Assembly (NCBI RefSeq): GCF_003171515.1
Contig: NC_089398.1
Location: 1,426,001 to 1,490,000, forward strand
Length of the DNA: 64,000 bases
Direction of reading: 5' to 3'
Origin: Pyrenophora tritici-repentis
Lineage: Eukaryota; Ascomycota; Dothideomycetes; Pleosporales; Pleosporaceae
Position 1 is the first letter of the stretch, and each line of letters begins with the position of its first letter. The notes below the pieces were generated by a model. The model did no database searches and was not told the origin of the DNA. It saw only the letters and a list, made by a program, of their open reading frames with translations. Shown in pieces: positions 1 through 10,491 of this stretch. Position numbers and translations under genes: made by a program.

Positions 1-1
1 G

Positions 2-103
2 CGATCAGGCCTCAGCCAGCGGGCTCAAAGGCGCTGCACTAGGTGCAAGGAGACTGGGCACAACTCGCGCACATGCAAGACTGATACTATTAATATAGAG
101 TAA
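2..103 (+). pseudogene. 3' end of a transposase-like ORF with zinc knuckle (cut by window edge)
   Basis: The first 101 bases read open to a TAA at 101-103. They encode a short basic tail with a CCHC zinc knuckle, C-x2-C-x4-H-x4-C (RCTRCKETGHNSRTC). In fungal genomes such a knuckle at the very C-terminus is typical of pogo/Fot1-type DDE transposases, where it follows the catalytic domain, so this is probably the last piece of such an element lying mostly outside the window. It could also be the end of a cellular zinc-knuckle protein. Too little is present to tell whether the gene is intact. Confidence 0.45.
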
Positions 104-225
104 TCTACTGTATCAATATCTAGCAATAATATTATCGCGTTGTTGAGATGCATCGCTTTAAAGTTGCAAAAGTTGGTGGGGTGCGCCGCTCGCCCGTGTG
201 CGCCGCTCGCCCATGGATCATGTTA

Positions 226-588
226 CTATTCTTTCAGTCCAATTTCGGCAGCTTTCTGGTCACAGAACTCTGCCATTTCAACGTCTTTGATGCTGAGACC
301 TTCGGGCTTGTGAGTGGTCCATTCGATGCTGACGCGGTTATACAGGTTGGACCATGAAGGATGATGTTTCTTGGCCTTGCATTCATCTGCGATGAGTGAC
401 ATGAATTGCCAGGCCTTTGTAAAACTCGAAAAGGTAAATTCGCGCGTGACGCCCTTTCTTGACTCGCTGAGCTGCCAGGCGGGAAAGAGGCTCGAAACTC
501 GATCGGGCAGATGGCTTGGTTGGTCGGCAGCAAAGATTATGTCATCCGCTACTGCATCCCGGCTTGGCTGTGCGGCCATCTTTGACAT
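226..588 (-). CDS. Pterin-4a-carbinolamine dehydratase
   Basis: A 120-residue protein of the PCD/DCoH family, which dehydrates 4a-hydroxytetrahydropterin when pterin cofactors are recycled. The family core is visible: E50-F-x-F-x2-F, the active-site stretch K-H-H-P at residues 74-77, then N-x-Y-N-x-V and W-T-T-H at 90-93 followed by an aspartate (K-D-V). Length matches the family (about 100-120 residues). The open frame continues upstream without an ATG. That extension reads like a mitochondrial presequence (A-L-S-T-S-V-R-S-I-S-T-T-H-S), so a spliced upstream exon with a targeting signal is possible. I chose the first ATG (586-588). No introns seen. Confidence 0.85.
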   Translation of the reverse strand: MSKMAAQPSRDAVADDIIFAADQPSHLPDRVSSLFPAWQLSESRKGVTREFTFSSFTKAWQFMSLIADECKAKKHHPSWSNLYNRVSIEWTTHKPEGLSIKDVEMAEFCDQKAAEIGLKE

Positions 589-726
589 GGAATGAGTGGT
601 TGATATTGACCGGACACTTGTTGACAGTGCATTCACCGTAGAGGATACGGCGGTCTCTGGCCTCGTCGGGGGGCGCGCTTGGCGGAGAAGGAGGAACGTT
701 TTGGTGCGACAGGATTTGTGGCACAA

Positions 727-2225
727 AGCTCGGTAAGAAGGGCTGTTATTCGCAGATTAGCTACGTTTAGGTTCTGAGATAATCATGGCCAAGAGCAGGG
801 TCTCCACCGAAGAGCGAGGAAATGGCTTGCAGATCCGGAGCAACGGGGTACATAGACTTACGGAATTGCCCGAGCTAGATGCTGAGGATGTATCATTGAT
901 GCTGGCGTGAAAAGTAATCGACGCTAACGGCAGCAGATGCGCTCAAGGTTGTGGTATACGACAGCCCCAATGATGCGGCAGCGGTGGGATTATGTGCGCA
1001 CGACGTGGGGTGAGGTTGATGCAAATACGTTGGACCCGGAGTAACTTGAATTGATAGCAGGCGGCTTGCAGATGCGCATGGGCCAACGGTCGCGCCGTTC
1101 AGTAGTTCAAGAGGATATAGATTGATCAACGGCAGCTAGAAAAAATACCAACAAAACCGGCTTGGTAGTTGTACCTATCCCTTATGTTGGCCGTAGCACT
1201 TTCCGCGCTGGGAAAGAGATGAGGATTAGTGGTGGTGTTGTATTGCTGATGCTGCACACAGGCACTCTATCTACCTCTCTCTCAGATGGGATCGGATGAG
1301 AAAACGGCAAGTGTCTGGGGTTGCAATCAGGAGAAGGCTAACATCAGTCGATGCGGGAGCGTCGGATCTGGGACTTCATATCGCCCGTATGCGTATACAG
1401 TAATCAGCCACCAGCTGCAACGAGGCTAGCGTGGCTGGGATGTACACGGCTACCAGATGGTCGGGGAATTGGTCAGCAGTCGTAGAAAGTAGAGTAGCTG
1501 GTCGATCCGGAATCTTGCACACGCACAGGTGGGCGGGTTATAGCCGAGTGCATTTGCAGTAGAGCGGGTTGGGCACGTAGTGCGCCCGGGCGAGGCGTTG
1601 AAAGGGCTATTAGCTACGGGGCGGGTGCGAGGGCTTGTGCCAGTGTCGTCGACGGTCGACCATGGACGTTCCCGAGTCGGCCGACATCCGGCTTGATGCT
1701 ACTTAAACGCGAGCGAGCGCCCACCACCTTAGTCAAAGCTGCGTAATCCACATTTCGACCAACTGCATCATCACGCACAGGTGAGTTACCCCATCCTCCA
1801 GCAGACTCCAACATGGGGCGCGCAACTACAATAATACCGTCGCAAAATTGCGCGCCTTGCTTGGCGCCGAAAGCCCGCGAAGCTGACCGTACGAGTCCAG
1901 GCGCAACTCTCTCTCACGCATTAACATTTGCTTTCTGCTTTCTGCAATCCCCACAACCTCATCGTCGCGACGTCACCACCACATCCCGACTAGCAACCCC
2001 CCAGTCGACACGACGCCAACCTGATATCGCCAGCCCGCCTGCCTTTTGCGCATCGTCGCGTCCGCCTGGCTGAGCAAAGCGACATAGTGAGGCCCGCCCC
2101 AAGTGCTCACGTCGCCGTGCATTACTCAGCACCGCAACGCCTGCCTGTTGTGCACCCGTCCGTCGTACGCGCCGTGAATGAGCCCAACGCTGTTTCCCTC
2201 AATTCGCACTGACACAGGCTTGAAC
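727..2225. other. Intergenic; long kapC upstream region
   Basis: About 1.5 kb without a convincing gene. It separates the dehydratase gene from the kapC gene. The last 400 bases are C/T-rich with short upstream ATGs, as expected for a long regulatory leader of a transcription-factor gene. No repeat or RNA gene seen. Confidence 0.5.
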
Positions 2226-3216
2226 ATGCAGACACCGACTGCTCAGGTAAGCCGTGCTGACTGACGTGCGCCATCTGCTTGTGCTGACGCTCAAATTAGG
2301 ATCCGAACAAGCCGACCATAGAGATGAGTTAGTGTCCCCCTCCCCGCATCTACTGTACTTGCTCCCTGCCCGTGAACGTGACTAATGCACATCGCAATCA
2401 AGGCTTAAGAGAACACTTGCTCGCTGCAGGCGCTGGTCAGCCAACCGTTCAGCCTCTCCCCCAGCACTCGGCACATACCCAACACGTCCAGCACCCGCAC
2501 ACTACTGGCCCGCCACACGCCATTGACCCGGCTATCGGCGGCTCATACGATATGAGCGCCGGCGGTCCCGATGATGGGAACTCAAGTGAGGGCCGTTCTA
2601 AGGGTCGGAGAGAGCTATCCACATCGAAGCGCGCTGCCCAGAATCGTGCTGCCCAGGTACCCACTCCCCACCACCCACCGAGTCGCTACGAGCTAACTTT
2701 TGCCAGCGCGCATTCCGTCAACGCAAGGAGGAATACATCAAGCAGCTAAAAGACCAGGTCAAGGAGTTCGAGCAACTATGCGAGCTCTACAAGACCCTCC
2801 AGACGGAAAACTACCAATTGCGCGACTACATCATCAACCTGCAGTCGCGCCTGCTCGAGACACAGGGCGAGATACCACCTGCGCCTGCCGGCGTAGACCT
2901 TAACCGACCGCTCGGCGACCAAGCAACCATGCACCAACAACCAGAAGCACCGCAGCCGCCGCCGCAGCAACAGCCTGAACCACAGCACCCGAACCAGAGC
3001 CCGAACAACAGCACCGGCGGCCTCTCGGAACGCCAGATTGGCGAATTGCAGATGGCGGCCCAAGCTGCAGCTGCAGCTCAACATGGCACGGCTGGCAGCA
3101 AACACGCCAACTCGGATTCCTCATACGACTACACAGAGAAGCGCCAGAAGGTCGACGAATCACACCAAGGTCAGCAGCCCTCGCCACCCTTCTACTCCAA
3201 CGCAAATGCTTATTGA
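2226..3216 (+). CDS. kapC: bZIP transcription factor, KapC/AP-1-like
   Basis: Nuclear DNA-binding protein of 270 residues from four exons: 2226-2246, 2300-2327, 2403-2656, 2707-3216. All introns are GT-AG (53, 75 and 50 bp) and the frame closes. The basic region is R-R-E-L-S-T-S-K-R-A-A-Q-N-R-A-A-Q-R-A-F then R-Q-R-K, with the signature N-x2-A-A-Q-x-A-F-R. It is followed by a leucine zipper and the conserved block N-Y-Q-L-R-D-Y-I-I-N-L-Q-S-R-L, which is characteristic of KapC proteins in Aspergillus and relatives. The third intron splits the basic region, between Q and R of A-A-Q/R-A-F. The C-terminal half is rich in Q, P and A, a likely activation region, and carries a small basic patch (E-K-R-Q-K). 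Assignment to KapC rather than Yap1 rests on the zipper sequence and the absence of the Yap1 cysteine-rich domains. Confidence 0.88.
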
Positions 3217-4013
3217 GAGCACAGTCGGTCAGAGCCATGGCTTACTAGCGTAGTAGTAGGCCCAGGTGTTTCCGCTGAATACGACGCTTTTGTCAACGAG
3301 CTCCAGCAGGATAGCAAGCCGGCTACATGACACGGCTACTTTGTGTACTCGCATAGTCTACTTCCGTCCTCCTACTTGGTGCTACAATATTCTTTTCCTT
3401 CTTACGATGTAATGTATAGGCCCTTGAAGCCTGTCTACGCTCGGGCCGGTGGTGTTCTGAAGCGGGCGTTTGGAGTCTGCCATATACTCCCATTGTTTGT
3501 GTGTATGTGTGCGTGTGGACCATGATTTTGTAGCGTCGTATGTATTTCTAAGAGACAAGAGAATATCAGACCTATAGTGTGGCTTTTTCTGCCACTCTAC
3601 CTCGCTCAATCATTGTCCCAAATCGTGACCTTTTACAGATTACTCAACATTGTAATTCCTAGCATGACGCGACATCACGAGATGTGGAAAGTTGCGAAAA
3701 ACAAAACGCCTCTAAAACCGCCATGGTTTCTTGTTTCTTGCTTGTCTTTCACAAGACAAGCTGACTGCGCTACGTCGGACGAAGATCATGTCGAATAAAT
3801 CCGTATCTCGATGCAGCCCTAGCTAGCCACTATCAACGCATGCACCTTCCGTTTACTACCCCAGCCTTTCCTTTCTGAAACACACCACCATCCATACGTA
3901 ACCACCCCACATGTTTGGTTTCGCGCCAACTAGGAATGGCGGTATAGACAAGATGGTTGACTCGGACATAGTCCATGACATTGACCACCTCACCCAACTA
4001 AAACTAGCCGAGG
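3217..4013. other. Intergenic; kapC 3' flank up to the Tc1 element
   Basis: About 800 bases between the kapC stop and the left end of the Tc1 element. Only short overlapping open frames with no family signal; probably the kapC 3' UTR and spacer. Confidence 0.5.
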
Positions 4014-4015
4014 TA

Positions 4016-4043
4016 CGGAGGTGCCTTTCAAAAGTTTTGTCTG
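4016..4043 (+). repeat. Left terminal inverted repeat of the Tc1 element
   Basis: 28 bp, an exact reverse complement of 5591-5618. It is preceded by TA at 4014-4015. Confidence 0.92.
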
Positions 4044-4054
4044 CCAAGAATAAT

Positions 4055-5499
4055 TCAGCCGAAGTACGGCCGCCTTAGCCGAGCCTTGTCTCTCCCCTCT
4101 ATGTACTCATTGCCACCTTGTAGCTCAATTATCTTTTGAATATGTACAAAAATTCGCTCAATCCAAGCTTGGATCTTAAGTTGCGAGAGATCTCTCCAGC
4201 AGTTCTGCCAGATTCTGACTGCCTCAGCCCTTGACTGCGGAGCAGACTCCGCAACAATCAATCGATTGACATGATTGATTCCTATATAGGTTAAAGAATT
4301 ACTTCATTAGGCAGCCTTTAACCTAGATAGGAATCAATCATGCCGATCCGATTGATTGTTGCGGAGTCTGCTGCGGAGCTCCTTTCTTTGTAGTCTCTCT
4401 TCATATAGAACCAGCATGGCTCAATACAGTTACAGTCTGGCGAGTTACCACACCAGAGTCGTCTCTCAACATCGTGCAGGCGATAGACCATACTCTGATA
4501 GTGGTGGGCGTGGCTAGGTGCCTTATCCTCTATTACGACAGTCTGAGGTCTATCTTAGAGGCACTCTTTAGCGAAAGGAATTAGCTTTGGGATTAGAACG
4601 CAGGTCTGATATCTCCACTAGTCTATACCACCTCTAGACGTACGCACCAGCTTGCCTGTCTTCTCTGTCCATCTCTATTAAGGTTTCCTGCCACGCTTAT
4701 TGCGCAGCCCTGTCCTCCTCATAGACTCTAACAGCTCCCATTCCTCTCTCTATAGAGGCTTAAGCTTAGCGTTCAGCTGCTCAATCCGACAAGCAGCATC
4801 CTCTCTCTCTGCCTTCGTCTCTGGCTGGTAGATATAGCATAGACCTTTCTTATCGTACGAGAAGCAGCCCCAGAACATAAACTTAGAGTATCCCTTCCAC
4901 CTCTCACGGATACAGCTCTTAACTACTCTCTCGTCTGCTCTCCTCCAGATCCTATAGCCTCCACGTCAGTGGTTGATCACTACAGACGTCTCGTCTGTCC
5001 AGATAACATTCTTCTAGTGCTCCAACGTCCAGTCTCTATGGTCGATCGCCCACTTAAGACGAGCACTCCTCATCTCCTGTGTCAACCTAGGCTTCCTCGT
5101 TGGCTTGGTCTTCTTGTATCCTGCTTCTCTCAATACCCTCCAGACGGTAGAGGCAGAGATTTCGACTCCTTTAAGACTGAGCCCACTGGCAACATCAGCG
5201 CAGGTCTTCTCTCGTCCATGTCTATCGCGTCGTACTTGTTGGAATATCTACTCCTTCACCTCTTCTATCTGCTTAGCAGGTCTACCAGAGCGAGAGGCAT
5301 CCTGAACGTGGTGTAGGAGGATCTTGAGAGGGAGGACGTTTGGCTCAAAGCCAGCAGCGATAGCTCTACTATAGATACGATCGACTGTACGTGGATTGAC
5401 ACTAGTCAGCTCTAAGATCTGTAACGTTAACTTGCCAACAGGAGGTGACTTCAATGTTACAATCAAGGTGCGGGTATAAGAATCAGTATTAGGAGCCAT
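4055..5499 (-). pseudogene. Tc1-type DD34E transposase, broken
   Basis: Begins at the ATG at 5497-5499 and ends at the TGA at 4055-4057. The N-terminus carries a helix-turn-helix DNA-binding region ending S-R-S-G-R-P-A-K. Next come W-R-V-L-R-E-A-G-Y and the first catalytic aspartate in I-W-T-D-E-T-S. The second is in V-I-E-D-K-A-P-S-H. The glutamate follows 34 residues later in C-N-C-I-E-P. The C-terminal end reads W-I-E-R-I then G-G-N-E-Y, as in fungal Tc1 enzymes. At least six in-frame TAG/TAA codons interrupt the frame, for example after K-E near 5250, after K-L-K-P-L near 4753 and a TAA-TAG pair near 4678. A MITE splits the gene at 4243-4370. The stops fit C-to-T changes in CAG/CAA codons. 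Confidence 0.88.
4235..4378. mobile_element. hAT-type MITE with 8 bp target duplication
   Basis: A 128 bp element at 4243-4370 whose arms pair over about 57 bp with a few mismatches. The ends are CAGACTCCGCAACAATCAAT and its reverse complement. It is flanked by a perfect 8 bp direct repeat, CTGCGGAG, at 4235-4242 and 4371-4378. CAG ends with an 8 bp duplication are the hallmark of hAT transposons. It has no coding capacity, so it depends on a hAT transposase elsewhere. It sits inside the Tc1 transposase gene, so it arrived after that element. Confidence 0.88.
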
Positions 5500-5590
5500 A
5501 GTAGATAGATGACTACGACTAATTAACAGCTCAGCTCAAAGGTGGGGAGTTACGCCAAGAAGAGTTGCGCTAAAGCACCGAGATTAGCGT

Positions 5591-5618
5591 CAGACAAAAC
5601 TTTTGAAAGGCACCTCCG
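5591..5618 (-). repeat. Right terminal inverted repeat of the Tc1 element
   Basis: 28 bp, an exact reverse complement of 4016-4043. It is followed by TA at 5619-5620. Just outside lies a short run of TACCG-like units. Confidence 0.92.
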
Positions 5619-5620
5619 TA

Positions 5621-8069
5621 CATACCGTACCGTACCGCACGTACCTAACGTATTGTCGTAAGTAAGTATACCGGAACTTCCGGCGGGCAAAACATAAAGT
5701 GAGGTAAGCACACTATTGGAAATCTAAATGGCCGGTATTATATTCCGAGATTATGCTTTACGTACATGGTTACATACCTACCTGTTGGGAGGGTTTCTTC
5801 TTGGTTAAGATCATCGTTCTCGTTTGGGTAGTTTTTGCGATTGCGTAATTTGGGGGTTTGAGAGGACGGATGGCGGCGGCGGATGCGGCGGATGCGGATG
5901 GGGGGGAGGGTGCGCGGGCCGTTGGTTGGAAGAAAGACGGTGAAGTTCTTGTCGTGGTGTTGTTGGGTGGTCGTGGTCGTAATGTGTTTGTGTACGTGTA
6001 GGAGGCGTCGAGGATCGCGGACTATGTGGCTGACAACAATGTTGGCCGTGTATAAAATGTCGGCTTTGTTTATTGGACTTCTCTTCTTCTTCACTGTGTT
6101 ATTTTATTTTCTAAAAAATGTTACTTATTAAAAAAGGGGAGGATAACTGTTGGAAGGCCTTGTACGATCGTACGGTGAATAACAGTAGCTAAGGTAATCT
6201 TGTGTATTGGTATTCTGGTGTATGATGATTCTACGAATGTGGGGGCTACGAAGGTATACATAACGTTGGGTCCGAGTTGGGCCGAAGTAGGATCGAGGCG
6301 GTACATTGGGCCTTATTAGGCGACACACCGTGTGTATGCCGACAATAACAGTGGATATTTGTGCGCACTAAAAATTGTACTGAAGCATCTTATGGAGTCT
6401 TTTCTCCTCTGTGACCTTTGGATAAAAACATCATATATCGGCCACATGTTGACCGGTTCAACTTTGAGCTTCTCTGTTCTCTCAAAATTCTTCTTATCCT
6501 TCTCCTCCATTCTGATAAATGAGTATTTTACTAAAATCATCATGGCATGGTTAGATGTCCGGGGACAAAAATTGTTGTGACAAGCTTACCACGTACTCTC
6601 CTGCTCCGTTCCATAAATAAAACAGGAAAGTAGATCGATATCATGGAAACTTTGCTCTGGACATTCCTCATTTCTCGTATTCCTCTAAAATTGCATGGCA
6701 TCACTAGGAATATAAAACAAAAACAGTACACCCCGATGTCTTTTGCGACGGTGGACGTGACTAATTATCCGCGTACAAAAAAAGCCAACGCAGTCTTTCA
6801 TGGTTCCGATCCATTTTCATTCCTCTCAAACCCTAAAAAAAGTATCATTGTATTCTTCTAATGCACTGGACTGGACTGCCCCTATGTCTATATAGACTCC
6901 TCAACTCTTTCTCCCTCCCTTCCTTCTACACACACTCGAATAAACCATACGCGCTCAAAACCAGAACGCGCCGACAAGATGTGTCAAGCATCCCTCTCTA
7001 AAATAGTTACTACGACAGCTTAATGTTCGGATTTTCCTCTTTTTCTCCCACTACATTTCATTTTTCTAAAATTGGACGTTGAATATGATATATGAGACCG
7101 AAAATGTGTGGAGTTGTGCTTTTCAAAACACACTGCTGTAAGAACGATGTCCTGTTTTCTCCCTCTTTCCCGCTCTTTCCATCAGATAGAGCGGATTATC
7201 TTTACCCGAATATCACAATTCTGGAGTTCAAAAAAGAACCACATCCAATGTATGACGGAATCCTCCAGACCAAGCCTATTTCAACCTATTACAAAAACGG
7301 ACCAAACATTCATAGACGCTGGAATTATCAGTAAACAATTTCTGTGTATACATATATGAGAAATCGCGACAACAAAATTTACGCCTGGAGCGAAATTTCT
7401 CATCCTCCTTTCCGCCCGTCTTCACACTAAAGCTTGTCCTGAAAACCAGGCTTGCATGTACTATGGATTCCCGCTCTCCTCCATCTTACACAGAACAAGA
7501 GATGGGATTACATGTCTGCGGCTCTAAAACGCTCTTACTGCCTTTTCACATGGTTCTGTGTCCTTGTTTCCCCAAAGCACTAGTCATGGCTGGTTATGCT
7601 TGTGTCCCCCGATAAGCTGATATTCCAAGTAATCATTCCGGTGTGTGAAGAATATATACCGACTATCTTGACTTGACCGACTGTTTTTGATTGCACACTG
7701 AGGTACACAAGACCTCCATGCTTTTTCTTCCCCTTTGTGGCGGAAGCGGTCTGGCGAACACATGTATGAATGGTCAAGCTGTCTTGAAAACAAAAGCGTC
7801 GTGTATAAAGCCGTGGTAGAATATGAGACTTTAACATGACCTTCGTGTATGCCATGTCTCTTCCTTCCCGGTCAGCTCTCCAAATGTGCATATTGAACAG
7901 TATCGTCACTGCTCAGTACGGATTACACAACCACGATCCAAACACATAGGTTATTAATGTATCATGCTATTGAGTATTAGGTAGCCACCCTAGTACGACC
8001 CAACTAATACATGCTAAACAAGCCCCATATCACTCCAGACTACCGTCTATGCATCAAATCTCTTGAGAC
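5621..8069. other. Gene-empty T/C-rich block
   Basis: About 2.4 kb with no gene I can support. From about 6.1 kb onward, pyrimidine runs followed by TAAAA or CAAAA recur every 30-70 bp (for example 6423, 6483, 6532, 6686, 6834 and around 7073), often with ATGG upstream. This resembles the array at 22.3-24.1 kb but lacks its regular spacing. Several open frames of 60-118 codons occur here; none has family signal and most start at non-ATG codons. Confidence 0.5.
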
Positions 8070-9633
8070 TCACTCTTCCTTGACTTCCTTGCTGGGTGGC
8101 GGTCCACCTTCGGGTCGAGCAGCCTCAAGAAATTATTCTTGTAGACAGTCGCTGTTGATCTGAGCTCGCTTATCATCTTTGGTTCTCCGGTGGGATCAAC
8201 GTTTGGCTCTATGAGGTCCCATCATATCAGCAGGCGGCACACAAGAGAGTCAAACTTGATCCAATACTCGCCAACCCAACTGGTAATATGCGGGTATTTG
8301 TGATATAGCGTATTACCTATAAGAACTCCGACTTACGACTTCGTCGACGAGACTGGGGCTCTAGATCATCATCCGTGTCTGGGGAGTAACGTGTCGGTTC
8401 TGAGTGCGAGGTGTTCTTGTGGCTGACTTCATACTCTTTAGCGGCTCGATTACGTAGAGGATGCTGTTCTGAACTGGCATCAGGATCAAGCATATTCAGA
8501 ACGCTGTTCTTATGGGCAGGCTTTGGTTGATGGTAGATTGGGTCTGGTTGGGCGTAGCCCGGACCGCGGGTTTTGACTTCATCTGGAACACGTGCTAGTA
8601 CTTTCTCGGGAGGATCAAGCTTCTGGGCAGCTGCGAGACCAGAAGCACCACTTATCGAACCGCGGAGGCGGTGGATGTCGGGGTGATCTGTGTACTTCAT
8701 CGATTCCTCATCAGGACCTGCATGGAAAATTGGATCGAGCTTGTTGGCTGGCTTTAGGCTCGGAGTATCGGTAATCGAGCCACGATGCTCATGAGGTGGG
8801 TTTGGCCCATGCTGGTATTCGTGTGCTTTGTACGGGCCCTCAGATGAAGGGTCCCAGATGGGATCTTCCTCGTCTAGACGGTATTAGCCATCTACATACA
8901 CCATAGGATCTTCAGCCTTTGAAGCTAAAGGGTTATGCGATTTTTGAGAATGCCCGCACTCACCAACGCCATCGGTCTGCGTAGTGATATAGGAAGAACG
9001 AAGATGAGCTAATACGTCAGTAAAAGAAAGGGAAAGCGAACAGGATATACGACGGAAAGGGTATATTGATGTTGAGGTGCTAGAGCTGTGCAATCTATCT
9101 AAGTGTCTGGTAGCCCGTACCGCCGACAGTGGATGTAGGGTGAGAACGGTGGTCAGCATCCGAGTCGACACGAGGATCGAGCTTGTTGCTAACGTTTGTC
9201 GAGTGTGGTCCGTGATTGGCGGAGCCAGTTGCAGTTCCTCTGTGATCCATGTCGGAGTCGTATCTTGGGTCGATCTTGTTGCCAATGTTTGAGTTGTGCG
9301 AGCCGTAGTTGGTTGACGTGGTATTGGTCGTGTTCATGCGTTCGCGGTCGGTGTCGGCGGGAGTAACGCCAGCGCTCGTGGCGTGGCCACGGTAGCCTTG
9401 ATCCCATTCGTTGACGCCCTTGTCGGCAATGGCTTGGTTCTTTGCTGCACTCGACTTGTCGCCGGTCGCTTCATCGACCATGGACATTGCATTACCACGG
9501 ATGGCTTCGCCAGTGCCCTGAGAAGTGTCAGTCGGGGGTCCAATCCGAGGATAAACCCTGAACTCACATGGATCATGCCGACGCCTTTACGAATAGAGTC
9601 GCCAAGTCCGCTTCCGGAGTGTGTACCAGTCAT
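8070..9633 (-). CDS. NKxDP-repeat protein, stress/LEA-like (structure uncertain)
   Basis: Start ATG at 9631-9633. Exon 1 (9568-9633) encodes M-T-G-T-H-S-G-S-G-L-G, and a 50 bp GT-AG intron leads to an exon from 9517. The second exon contains G-E-A-I-R-G-N and K-N-Q-A-I-A-D-K-G, then two units G-S-H-N-S-N-I-G-N-K-I-D-P-R-Y-D-S-D and G-P-H-S-T-N-V-S-N-K-L-D-P-R-V-D-S-D. It either stops at 9095 or splices on. The same strand then shows P-A-N-K-L-D-P, A-A-Q-K-L-D-P and L-N-M-L-D-P (8317-8880). Past a likely intron comes F-L-R-L-L-D-P-K-V-D (8070-8281), which reads through one TGA. Glycine-rich G-P-H-x-S-x3-N-K-x-D-P-R repeats occur in small fungal proteins of unknown, probably stress-related, role. 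Whether this is one gene, two genes or a partly decayed one is unresolved. Confidence 0.45.
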
Positions 9634-10491
9634 TGTGATATATGTAGGGTACAAGGTACAAGTTACAAATTATCGTCTCTTCGTTTGGGTAGATGTAGGC
9701 GTAGGCACAGAAATTGATGTGTGAGGTTTTGTGACCGAAGGTTTGGTAAAGGAAGCGAAAGGAAGGCGATATTTATCTATCTCTCATGGCAGCTGCCACG
9801 CGACCTGCTCTGCCATGATTTTCGTTGATTGTTTCTAGTTAGGAAAGGGCATTGTGACATAGTCGTAGAGATGTGATGTCATGCTTGGCAATGCAGGATT
9901 CCCGGTAGGGCTGAACCGAGCTAGGACTCGCTATCTTCGAACCATGACTTGCAGTTCGCTATGTAATACATGATGATACGACAAATACTTGCCATGAACC
10001 AACGATGACCTGTCAGAGGTTTACATGGCTGGATGTTTACGCCGTAGCGCACTATCGAGTGCGTGCAGTTATTTATGTCTATCGCGACTAGCTCCACGTC
10101 ATTACTGCGCTTCCAACTGCTCCGCAATTCCGCTGCGACAGTTGTACATGCTGTCAAATCCTAGTCAGACACAAAACTGCCGTGATTTATTATGTTCGTC
10201 AATCCATAGTAACCTGATAAATGAAGCCGGCAAAAACATGATCGATATCACTGCAACGTGCAAGTCTTATTGCGTCATCTGAGAGGATGTTGGAGAATTT
10301 TATTCATTATTTGTGTTTGTGTTCCCCTATGATCTTAGGAATTCCAAGACTCATATACATGATACACTTGCCAATCTCATCACAGGGACACCATCTCTCC
10401 AAACCAATGCTCGTCGTTGTCTCATATACATCCGCAAACGCCTTCCCTCAGTGATCGGTTTCAATGTCGAGCCAAGCACTTCAGAGGCTTC
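9634..10491. other. Intergenic between the NKxDP gene and aldolase
   Basis: About 860 bases. The proximal part is the promoter of the NKxDP gene, with an A/T-rich GATAAATATC on its strand about 130 bases upstream of the ATG. The rest is aldolase 3' flank. No gene seen. Confidence 0.45.

Larger units (their letters stand above)
4016..5618 (-). mobile_element. Tc1/mariner element, inactive, with nested MITE
   Basis: A 1,603 bp element bounded by perfect 28 bp terminal inverted repeats starting CGGAGGTGCCTTTCAAAAGT (4016-4043 and, inverted, 5591-5618). It is flanked on both sides by TA, the target duplication used by this superfamily. The single gene inside runs on the minus strand and encodes a DD34E transposase that is now broken by stops and by an inserted MITE. 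Without the MITE and its duplicated target site the element would be about 1.47 kb. Perfect TIRs beside a badly decayed gene mean the copy could still be moved in trans, but cannot encode an active enzyme. Confidence 0.9.

Noticed and set aside
5883..6131. 82-codon frame with hydrophobic segments, and a 118-codon frame opposite it
   Set aside because: Composition follows the T- and G-rich DNA rather than a protein family; the surrounding block has no gene structure.
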